Assembly (NCBI GenBank): GCA_028691595.1
Contig: JAQUZA010000159.1
Span: 1 to 7,092, forward strand
Direction of reading: 5' to 3'
Length of the DNA: 7,092 nt
Origin: Candidatus Rifleibacteriota bacterium
GTDB lineage: Bacteria > Muiribacteriota > Ozemobacteria > Ozemobacterales > Ozemobacteraceae
In this document: piece by piece, positions 1 to 6,005 of the stretch
Numbering within the stretch: position 1 is the stretch's first letter
Layout of the letters: the number at the start of each line of letters is the position of its first letter
Program-made: the position numbers and the translations under genes
Notes under the pieces: model-generated
The model's input: only the letters and a program-made list of their open reading frames with translations
Told to the model about the DNA's origin: nothing
Database searches by the model: none

Positions 1-602
1 GGTGAGATAAGGGTGTCTTCATAATAGACCGGGCCACGAAAACCCTTTTCAGGGGCGAGGCTGTCATCATAGGCCAGCCACATATCACCGGTCAGCGGAA
101 AAAAAGACTCTTCTGCAAACAGGGCAAAGGCAAGATCTGAATAACGTTTTGTCTCATCGGGCCAGGCGTTGACCGCTGCAATCATACCTTCGGCACTTTC
201 AGGAAAATCTTTTTTTATTCGGCCGATTATTTGCGCTTTGGGAACAGGAATAATCGCCTCGATAACAATAGAACCCTGATTCAGACAGCTGCCAGGTGTA
301 ACATTAAAAATCACTTCAGCACTGCCACCCTCTTTAACCGGGCCACAGCTAAGCTTTTCCGGCTCGGACTTCCAGGTTTCGGGAAGAATTGGCCTGACTT
401 CTGCGTTGGCAATATCGCCGGTCAGCATGTTCAGCCTGACGTTAACAGCAACGGGTTTGCCAGGTTCGGGCGGCGCAGCCATACCGACGCTCAGGCTGAA
501 CCATTCGGGAATCTGCACCGTTGCTGCATCAACAGCACCAGGAGCCAGCAACAGCACAAGAATGACCGTCAAGATAATTGCGAGTGGGCGGTGCGGCTTC
601 AT
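1..602 (-). CDS. Exported protein of unknown function, 3' end outside window
   Basis: The frame is open from an ATG at 602 to the window edge, giving 200 visible residues. Residues 1-26 form a clear Sec signal peptide: basic start (MKPHR), hydrophobic core about 8-20, and a probable cleavage site after AVDA. The mature part, about residues 45-120, alternates short beta-like stretches and carries two cysteines (C86, C106). This resembles an Ig-like or NEW3-type beta-sandwich, but that is only a pattern impression. Residues 120-200 are more mixed and aromatic-rich (WPDE, MWLAYDD). The start is supported by an AAGGAG ribosome site at 612-617, 9 nt upstream. It lies 22 nt after the YbjN-like gene, so it is probably the last visible gene of that operon. 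The product is expected in the periplasm, outer membrane or outside the cell. I do not recognise the family. Real gene: high confidence; function: unknown. Confidence 0.85.
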   Translation of the reverse strand, partial: MKPHRPLAIILTVILVLLLAPGAVDAATVQIPEWFSLSVGMAAPPEPGKPVAVNVRLNMLTGDIANAEVRPILPETWKSEPEKLSCGPVKEGGSAEVIFNVTPGSCLNQGSIVIEAIIPVPKAQIIGRIKKDFPESAEGMIAAVNAWPDETKRYSDLAFALFAEESFFPLTGDMWLAYDDSLAPEKGFRGPVYYEDTLIS

Positions 603-624
603 AAAGTTTGGCTCCTTTGCCTTT

Positions 625-1212
625 TCAGTTAATTTTACGGGTAATTTCGTCGTCGTCAACAACCGGCGCAAATTCGTCATTTTCATCGTTTCCTTCGGCT
701 TCTTCCGTTTCAGAAACAGCATCGACCGGTTCGGCATCAGTTTGCCCGGCAGGGGGCTGTGCCTGGCCATAAACGAGCTGCATAAACCTCGGAAAAGTGT
801 CGTCAACCATATGCACCAGCACCATCATCGCAAGGTCGAACTGTTTGCGTGTCAGCAGACCATCTTCAAGAATATGCTGACAGCAGGCAGACAGAGATTT
901 GCCATCTTTGCCGATTTCAAACCTGATATCGAGAATTTCGTTGGTAACCTGCATGATGAACAGTAGTATATCGAGCCGCCTCAATTCAACATTTCTGATA
1001 AAATTCGGCACTCGGAAAATCAGATGGTTGTTGTGCAGATAGATGATCAGGTGCATGGTCAGATTGTTACCCTGCATATAAAGTTCAACAGCATCTTCAT
1101 CCAGCTGGCTGAAGCGCATGCTATCTTCTTCAAGGTAGCCCTTGATCGCCTCAATTACTGGCGCAGTCGTGGTTTCGGCGGAATTTGTCTTACCCGGCAC
1201 AGTTTTGGTCAT
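625..1212 (-). CDS. YbjN / type III secretion chaperone-like protein with acidic tail
   Basis: This is a 195-residue cytoplasmic protein with no signal peptide or membrane segment. Residues about 17-149 read like the compact alpha/beta fold shared by YbjN-type proteins and CesT-type secretion chaperones: an N-terminal helix (APVIEAIKGYLEED), beta strands around LTMHLIIYLHNNHLIFRVP, then two helices ending near residue 148. Such folds usually bind protein partners. The C-terminal part, residues 150-195, is low complexity. Residues 159-189 hold 15 Asp/Glu and no Lys/Arg, so this tail is probably disordered. The ATG overlaps the TGA of the upstream TPR gene (ATGA, 1209-1212), and GAGGT lies 6 nt upstream within that gene, which indicates translational coupling. 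The partner is therefore most likely the TPR/TerB-like protein or one of the exported operon products. The family assignment is from recognised pattern, not a profile search. No other secretion-system gene is present, so a true type III role is not supported. Confidence 0.8.
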   Translation of the reverse strand: MTKTVPGKTNSAETTTAPVIEAIKGYLEEDSMRFSQLDEDAVELYMQGNNLTMHLIIYLHNNHLIFRVPNFIRNVELRRLDILLFIMQVTNEILDIRFEIGKDGKSLSACCQHILEDGLLTRKQFDLAMMVLVHMVDDTFPRFMQLVYGQAQPPAGQTDAEPVDAVSETEEAEGNDENDEFAPVVDDDEITRKIN

Positions 1213-2636
1213 CGCGGCACCTCGGCGATTATGCGTTTAAACTCTTCTGGTGAAACATTGAAAGCCTTGCAGGCAAAACCGAGAATCTTCTTCTCGGAGT
1301 CTTCGACGACTCCATCGCGAAACGCTGCCTGACACAAATTTTTAAACAATCTTTGATGGCTGAATTTTTCGCGCAGGCCACCAGACACTTCAATACCGGC
1401 AAGCTGGCGACGAACATTGTTAAACATCGTTATATACGCATCTTCAGGCACATTCAGCGCGGTTCGCAAACGCTGCAGCAGGTCATGTTCGGCCGGTTCA
1501 ATCTGCCCGTCACGCATAACCTCGAGCAGCACCAGTGAGAAAAATTCGGCCACACCCAGGGGGGCTTTTTTCTGGCCGGCAGTTTTTTCACTATCTTCGG
1601 AGATCATGAAAGGCTGCAGGGTTTTGAAAAAGTCGAACTGCGACGCATGGTTGCCAAGTCTTTCGCCAATACGCCCGGCCCTTTGCCGGCACCACGCAAA
1701 CACTGCTTTTTCGGCCTGGGTCTGGGGTGTCAGACTGCTGAGAAGATTCATATTGCCAGCGGCAGCGCCCATAGCACCGTTAAGAATTTGTGATTCAATG
1801 AGCTTCTGCAGCTTCTGAATCTTTGAACTGGCCATGGCACCGTTGTCGTTGTGCAATTTTTCAGAAAAATCTTCAATAGCCATGTCAGATCGTTCTGCAG
1901 CCTTAAAAAGATGGCGCTGAACGGCTCCGATCTCTGAAAAATGCATTAACAGGCGCAGATTTAGCTCGCTGAACTCGGGGTTATTGATCTGACCCGCCTC
2001 AAGAAGCCATTCAGCCCGGCGCAACAACGCGTTAAAATAAAACTGATCTCGGGCAAGAGCAGCGAGAAAAAGCTGCTGAGCCTCTTCGTCACGACCAGCC
2101 TTCTGAAACAAAATACCAAGGTTACAATAGGCCTCGGGCAGATGAGAAGCCGCTGAGATTGATTTTTTATAACAGTCTTCAGCACCGGCAACATCGCCTG
2201 AAACTCTCAGACAGAGCCCTGCAAGGTTCAAAGCCCTTGCCATAGATGGTTCAGCCTCAATAACGGCCCGATAATGACCGATCGCCCCCGAAATGTCGCC
2301 GGTGGCCTGACACCTGATTCCAGCTGCAAAACGACCCGAAGCGTCAAAGCGCTCAGATTTGAAAACGCAGGTCTCTTCAAAAGCCGGGCCTGAAGTGCTG
2401 CCATGCCGGGTAAAAGCAGCCATGGGAGCAGCATTGAGTTTATTGATGAATTCAAGAGGTGCATTACCATGGGCAAGCTCAGCCCCGGTGGCAAAAGAGA
2501 ACAACGTCACGACGTTTTCGCCATCAGCCATCAGCGAAAATTGATCATTCATAAGCTCTGTCCATAATGATAAAGACAGGTCAAAGCTTAAACAGCAGAT
2601 CTCTTTGCAATCAAACTGATTTACCTCTACATTCAT
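1209..2636 (-). CDS. Cytoplasmic TPR protein with tandem TerB-like C-terminal repeats
   Basis: The product has 475 residues and no signal peptide or membrane helix. Residues 1-95 match nothing I recognise. Residues about 101-202 form three consecutive TPR units of 34 residues (starting near 101, 135 and 169), with the usual small/aromatic positions such as LNLAGLCLRVSGDVAGAE. A helical linker follows (about 205-345), partly Ala/Met-rich (NGAMGAAAGNMN). The C-terminus carries two gapless 34-residue repeats, 375-408 and 440-473, each starting RDGxxExxE and sharing an A.NV position. This matches the acidic motif of TerB-like (tellurite-resistance type) helical domains, often proposed to bind metal, though no metal function is shown here. 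The start is supported by GGAG 6 nt upstream (2643-2646). The gene begins 27 nt after the lipoprotein gene and overlaps the YbjN-like gene by 4 nt. The likely role is a protein-interaction scaffold. TPR call: strong; TerB-like call: moderate. Confidence 0.88.
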   Translation of the reverse strand: MNVEVNQFDCKEICCLSFDLSLSLWTELMNDQFSLMADGENVVTLFSFATGAELAHGNAPLEFINKLNAAPMAAFTRHGSTSGPAFEETCVFKSERFDASGRFAAGIRCQATGDISGAIGHYRAVIEAEPSMARALNLAGLCLRVSGDVAGAEDCYKKSISAASHLPEAYCNLGILFQKAGRDEEAQQLFLAALARDQFYFNALLRRAEWLLEAGQINNPEFSELNLRLLMHFSEIGAVQRHLFKAAERSDMAIEDFSEKLHNDNGAMASSKIQKLQKLIESQILNGAMGAAAGNMNLLSSLTPQTQAEKAVFAWCRQRAGRIGERLGNHASQFDFFKTLQPFMISEDSEKTAGQKKAPLGVAEFFSLVLLEVMRDGQIEPAEHDLLQRLRTALNVPEDAYITMFNNVRRQLAGIEVSGGLREKFSHQRLFKNLCQAAFRDGVVEDSEKKILGFACKAFNVSPEEFKRIIAEVPR

Positions 2637-2663
2637 GCATTTCTCCAGGTTAAGGGCAGAATA

Positions 2664-3224
2664 TCAAAGTTCGGGAGGGAAAGAAGACCCCTTGCCACCG
2701 TAAACACCAAACTCAAGCAAACCCCAGATGCCGCCGGAAGCACGTTCAAAGGCCAATTCAATATTCTCGACCACCGCTGGCCCGGCCACGCCGTTGTTAT
2801 CAGTATAACTCAGGCTCAAATCGGCACGACCCGTGGCAATTGTATCGGTTACGATGACGATGCCAATGTTGGTTATCTGAAAATCATCGACTTTGGCAAG
2901 GTCAAAGAATGTCTTGAGGCGGGCAATGAATTTATCGGCTCCGATTTCAGTGATGTCGCCAACTCTCTCATATTTAAGATTTGTATCGAGAAAATTCTGG
3001 GCATCGGTGATGTTTTCGGCGCGAACCGCAGCAGCAAAGCCGTCTATGGTCGAGGCAACCTCAAGCTGGTCAGGATCAAGGGTTGAAACAGAGCCACCCC
3101 CACCTCCGCCACCACAACCCGAAACAAAAAGGCTGGCAGCTATTATGCCTGCTATCAGCAACAAAACCAGACTGTTACTATTTCGTCGCAAAATAAACCC
3201 CGGTAATACACCACGTAAAAACAT
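2664..3224 (-). CDS. Small lipoprotein with poly-glycine linker and NTF2-like domain
   Basis: This 186-residue protein starts at an ATG at 3224. An in-frame TTG at 3239 would add five residues but has no ribosome site, so the ATG is preferred; its own site is weak too. Residues 1-36 are a lipoprotein signal: an Arg-containing n-region, hydrophobic residues about 19-34, and lipobox VSG-C with C37 as the lipidated cysteine. C37 is followed at once by seven glycines, a flexible tether. Residues about 51-175 have the length and helix-then-curved-sheet pattern of NTF2/SnoaL-like domains (for example IDGFAAAVRAENITDAQNFL at the front and strand-rich sequence later). That fold call is inference; such lipoproteins are usually of unknown function. 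It is the first gene of the four-gene minus-strand run, placed after the fba terminator, so it needs its own promoter. I saw no good -35/-10 pair between 3225 and 3301. Confidence 0.85.
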   Translation of the reverse strand: MFLRGVLPGFILRRNSNSLVLLLIAGIIAASLFVSGCGGGGGGGSVSTLDPDQLEVASTIDGFAAAVRAENITDAQNFLDTNLKYERVGDITEIGADKFIARLKTFFDLAKVDDFQITNIGIVIVTDTIATGRADLSLSYTDNNGVAGPAVVENIELAFERASGGIWGLLEFGVYGGKGSSFPPEL

Positions 3225-3301
3225 CTGGCCACACTTCAAAATTGCATCAAGACAGAATCAGCAATTAACAGTCACAGCCAGATCGATAGTTTGACAGCAA
3301 C

Positions 3302-3348
3302 AAAAACAGACAGGCCCCCGGCCCCTGATACATCAGGGAACCGGGAGC
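3302..3348 (-). terminator. Rho-independent terminator of fba
   Basis: Read on the minus strand, a GC-rich stem of about 15 pairs (one bulged T, a few G-T pairs) closes a 4-nt TGTA loop over 3314-3348. After the stem, a short CTGTCTG stretch leads into TTTTTG at 3306-3302. The hairpin begins 23 nt past the fba stop codon and lies upstream of the lipoprotein gene, so it should separate the two transcription units. The T-run starts about 7 nt after the stem rather than directly at it, which may lower efficiency. Confidence 0.85.
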
Positions 3349-3370
3349 AATATCGCCTTAAAAAGCCGTA

Positions 3371-4312
3371 TCAGGCCTTACCAGAGCAGCCCATAATGCG
3401 CATTTTGCGCTGAACTACCTCTTTGATCGCCTGGCGGGCCGGGGCAAGATACTTGCGGGGGTCGAATTCAGCCGGGCTTTCGGCAAAAACTTTGCGAATC
3501 TGGCCGGTCAGAGCGAGACGCAGGTCAGTGTCGACGTTAATTTTGCAGACACCGGTTTTGGCAGCCTGGCCGATCATGTCTTCGGGAACACCACGTGAGC
3601 CAGGAATCTGAGCACCGTATTTATTGCAGAGATCTGTCAAATCCTGGGGAACTGAGCTTGCACCATGAAGAACAAGCGGGAAACCGGGCAGTTTCTGCTG
3701 AATCTGAGCAAGACGGTCGAAAGCCAGTTTGGGCTCGCCCTTGAATTTATAAGCACCATGACTGGTGCCGATCGCGATTGCCAGAGAGTCACAGCCGCTT
3801 TTCTGCACAAATTCAAGTGCTTCGTCAGGGTCTGTGTAAGTTGCATCTTTTGCATCAACCTTCACTTCGTCTTCAACACCGGCGAGTTTGCCAAGTTCGG
3901 CCTCAACAGTAATACCGCGTGCATGAGCATATTCGACAACCTCACGGGTTATGCGAATATTTTCTGCGAGGGGGTATTTGGATGCATCGATCATTACCGA
4001 AGTAAAACCACCATCGATGCACTTTTTGCAGATATCGAAATCATCGCCATGATCAAGGTGCAGAACAACCGGAATCGAAACCCCTGAAGCCTCGGCCATT
4101 TCCATGGAGGCCTGGATCAGGTGAATGAGATATTCGTGTCGGGCATATTTGCGGGCTCCGGCTGAAACCTGAATGATAAGGGGTGCTTTTTCTTCGATGG
4201 CCGCTTCAAAAATACCCTGAACGATTTCCATGTTGTTGACGTTAAAAGCGCCAATTGCATATCCGCCTTTGTAGGCCTTTTCAAAAAGTTCCTTTGAACT
4301 TACGAGTGGCAT
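3371..4312 (-). CDS. fba: Class II fructose-1,6-bisphosphate aldolase
   Basis: The enzyme splits fructose-1,6-bisphosphate into dihydroxyacetone phosphate and glyceraldehyde-3-phosphate, or the reverse, in cytoplasmic glycolysis/gluconeogenesis. It is a zinc-dependent TIM barrel. The 313 residues open with the family signature MPLVSSKELFEKAYKGGYAI followed by GAFNVNNMEI. HLDHG at 85-89 supplies the catalytic Asp87 and zinc ligand His88; EAELG follows at 137-141; GTSHG gives His185 and LHGAS gives His216 as the other probable zinc ligands; INVDTD at 258-263 is the phosphate/substrate-binding stretch. Residue roles are by analogy with characterised class II enzymes. All key residues are present and length is normal for the shorter class II group. 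The frame stays open upstream to an ATG at 4411, but that lies in the promoter. The 4312 start has AGGAGG 6 nt upstream and the family's N-terminus. A tagatose-bisphosphate or related aldolase specificity is less likely but cannot be excluded by motif alone. The gene is monocistronic, with its own promoter and terminator. Confidence 0.97.
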   Translation of the reverse strand: MPLVSSKELFEKAYKGGYAIGAFNVNNMEIVQGIFEAAIEEKAPLIIQVSAGARKYARHEYLIHLIQASMEMAEASGVSIPVVLHLDHGDDFDICKKCIDGGFTSVMIDASKYPLAENIRITREVVEYAHARGITVEAELGKLAGVEDEVKVDAKDATYTDPDEALEFVQKSGCDSLAIAIGTSHGAYKFKGEPKLAFDRLAQIQQKLPGFPLVLHGASSVPQDLTDLCNKYGAQIPGSRGVPEDMIGQAAKTGVCKINVDTDLRLALTGQIRKVFAESPAEFDPRKYLAPARQAIKEVVQRKMRIMGCSGKA

Positions 4313-4318
4313 TGATGT

Positions 4319-4324
4319 CCTCCT
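4319..4324 (-). promoter_or_regulatory. Consensus Shine-Dalgarno site of fba
   Basis: AGGAGG on the minus strand lies 6 nt before the ATG at 4312. It decides the start among several in-frame ATGs at 4411, 4372, 4369 and 4312, and points to efficient translation of the aldolase. Confidence 0.92.
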
Positions 4325-4389
4325 GTGTCTGACTTTTGCTGATGTGCTGCGAAAAATCTTATGCGGCATCATCTTCTTCGTGCCTGTGA

Positions 4390-4418
4390 ATTCTAGCAAT
4401 TTAAAGAACAAAAGTCAA
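4390..4418 (-). promoter_or_regulatory. Sigma70-type promoter of fba
   Basis: On the minus strand, TTGACT (4418-4413) is followed after exactly 17 nt by TAGAAT (4395-4390). A TG lies one base before the -10, making it an extended -10 as well. Both hexamers are one mismatch from consensus. Transcription should begin near 4383, giving a leader of about 70 nt before the aldolase ATG. I saw no strong riboswitch-like or attenuator hairpin in that leader. Confidence 0.85.
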
Positions 4419-4446
4419 AAATCCCTCAATTCAACCCTTAACTATG

Positions 4447-4476
4447 TACACAACGACCAGGTCTAAATGTTATAAT
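4447..4476 (+). promoter_or_regulatory. Extended -10 promoter of the membrane TPR gene
   Basis: TGTTATAAT at 4468-4476 is a perfect extended -10 (TG, one base, TATAAT). A weak -35, TACACA at 4447-4452 (four of six consensus bases), sits 18 nt upstream. The expected start of transcription, 6-7 nt after the -10, falls on or beside the A of the ATG at 4483. It is divergent from the fba promoter; the two sets of core elements do not overlap. Confidence 0.75.
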
Positions 4477-4482
4477 CAGCTT

Positions 4483-6003
4483 ATGGGGTATTGTCAGAAA
4501 AAGGGAAACCGGTATTTCTATGTTCTGTTGTTTTTCGCAGCTTTGCAGGCTGCGTTTTTTCTGCTGCCTGCCGGGGCAATTTCTCCACAGGCCGGCGAGT
4601 ATCTTCGCAAGGCGCAGGTATTTTTTGCCGATGAAAACTATGTAACAGCACGAGATTATCTGCAGCGGGCAGCAAAAATAGACCCTGACGACCCGGAGGT
4701 TCAGTCTCTTGCCTCGCGACTCCAGCAAAAAGTCGCCGAACGCATTAAAGAGATCAGGCAGCGCGGCGACTTCTTTTTTGAATCAAAAAACCTTCCCGAA
4801 GCAGAAAAGCTTTTCAGCGAGGTTCTCACCCTTGACGAAAATGATGAGCATGCCCGCCTCAGGCTAAAAGAAATTGCCGGAACCTACCAGCAGATTGAAG
4901 AATTCAAAAACCAGGGCATCGAAGTGCAGACCTCAACAGGCCGCAGCCACGACCTCGAAATGTATTCGGCCATTTCCCTCATGAATCGTGCCAGGGGCTT
5001 CTTTGCTCAAGGCGACCGGGTAAATGCCCTTAAGATGCTCGAAAAACTTCTGGCGCGCGAACCTGACTACAAACCAGCCAATGAGCTCAAAGAAAAGATT
5101 CTGCAGATCAACCGCCTCGAAGCCTTTGTCGAAAAGGCAGAGACGGCCTTTCTCGAAGGCAGAATGCGTGAAACCGTTGACTCGCTCAATTCACTGATTT
5201 ACGAAATGCCTCACCGGCATGAATTTTTGCTGATGCGTGCCAAAGCTCACCTTAAACTCAAAAACTTTGAGAAGGCGCGAGTCGACCTTCTGAAGTATTA
5301 CCAGGTCAACCCCGATGTCGCAATTATTTTTCCTCTCCTGTCAGAAGCGAGTTATGGCCTGAAGAATTATCTCAGTGCCTACGCCTATTCTTTTGACCCA
5401 ATGACAGGAACCCCCCGCAAAAGTCTCGGATACAGGCTCCGTTGCCATGTCTACGCCTTTCCATTGCACTACGGTGCCATTGCTGCAATATTTGCACTGA
5501 TTCCCTTTACCATCTACTTTACCTGGCGGGCCGCTGAATCTATCTTCGTCGATAAATTTTCAATCGGGTCACTATCGATGGCCATTTCATGTATTTTTAC
5601 CATAATTTTCAAATCCCCTGAACAGTGTCTTGGTGACCTTATTGTTGTTGCCCGCGACCTTAACATCGCCTGGGTTAATTATCTGACCGGCATAACCCTT
5701 CTCAAAGTGGGGCAAATTGAGGGAGCCCAACGTTTTCTGGCCTTCAGTTTCACAAATAAGGCAATCAGACCCAGGGCCTACTACTTCTTCGGGCTGACCC
5801 GCAAACTGCTCAAACACAATTTGTATGAGTTCGACTTTGAAGAGGCTGTCCTGTCTGGCCTGGCAAAATACAGGAGCGGCTGGCATCCAAAATTCGTAAA
5901 ACAGATTGAGCGAGAACTGTTAATCAGTTATAGTAAAGATAAGTCTGACAAGACTTTCGAGGGAATGGCCTATCAACTTGTCGAGGATGTAACAGGGGGC
6001 TGA
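4483..6003 (+). CDS. Exported or membrane-anchored TPR protein
   Basis: This 506-residue protein begins MGYCQKKGNR, then a hydrophobic stretch (about 11-29) ending PAGA at 29-32, a convincing Sec signal peptide or anchor. Residues about 36-305 are helical repeats with clear TPR character, for example AGEYLRKAQVFFADENYVTA (37-56), DFFFESKNLPEAEKLFSEVL (96-115), the unit around 165-198, and RAKAHLKLKNFEKARVDLLK (252-271). Two hydrophobic segments follow at about 327-348 and 360-376, then a second TPR-like helical region from about 383 to the end. The N-terminal TPR part is probably periplasmic; the side of the C-terminal part depends on whether both hydrophobic segments cross. Several basic residues just before the first segment (312-320) argue against a simple topology. 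An earlier in-frame ATG at 4444 was rejected because it lies upstream of the -10 box, has no ribosome site and would weaken the signal peptide. The downstream exported-protein gene starts 2 nt after the stop, so they are co-transcribed. TPR: sure; specific role: unknown. Confidence 0.85.
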   Translation: MGYCQKKGNRYFYVLLFFAALQAAFFLLPAGAISPQAGEYLRKAQVFFADENYVTARDYLQRAAKIDPDDPEVQSLASRLQQKVAERIKEIRQRGDFFFESKNLPEAEKLFSEVLTLDENDEHARLRLKEIAGTYQQIEEFKNQGIEVQTSTGRSHDLEMYSAISLMNRARGFFAQGDRVNALKMLEKLLAREPDYKPANELKEKILQINRLEAFVEKAETAFLEGRMRETVDSLNSLIYEMPHRHEFLLMRAKAHLKLKNFEKARVDLLKYYQVNPDVAIIFPLLSEASYGLKNYLSAYAYSFDPMTGTPRKSLGYRLRCHVYAFPLHYGAIAAIFALIPFTIYFTWRAAESIFVDKFSIGSLSMAISCIFTIIFKSPEQCLGDLIVVARDLNIAWVNYLTGITLLKVGQIEGAQRFLAFSFTNKAIRPRAYYFFGLTRKLLKHNLYEFDFEEAVLSGLAKYRSGWHPKFVKQIERELLISYSKDKSDKTFEGMAYQLVEDVTGG

Positions 6004-6005
6004 GG

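Noticed and set aside
231..966. Two overlapping plus-strand open frames (231-632 and 406-966)
   Set aside because: They lie antisense to the exported protein and the YbjN-like gene, both of which have ribosome sites and recognisable signal peptide or fold. The plus-strand translations are rich in Arg/Ser/Asn with no recognisable domain.
625..1212. Evidence for a type III secretion system from the chaperone-like fold
   Set aside because: No needle, export-apparatus, ATPase or effector gene is present. The YbjN family shares the fold without being part of secretion systems.
1209..2636. Tellurite-resistance function from the TerB-like repeats
   Set aside because: No other ter gene is present, and TerB-like domains occur in many unrelated contexts.
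3225..3239. TTG at 3239 as start of the lipoprotein
   Set aside because: It has no Shine-Dalgarno sequence and would place five extra residues before an already complete lipoprotein signal; the ATG at 3224 is simpler, though its ribosome site is weak too.
3225..3313. Promoter for the four-gene operon
   Set aside because: I tried TTGCTG and GTTAAT/TTAATT elements on the minus strand, but none pairs with a partner at 16-18 nt spacing. The operon may use another sigma factor or read-through from fba.
4444..4482. Upstream ATG at 4444 as start of the membrane TPR gene
   Set aside because: It lies before the perfect extended -10, lacks a ribosome site, and would add 13 polar residues ahead of a good signal peptide.
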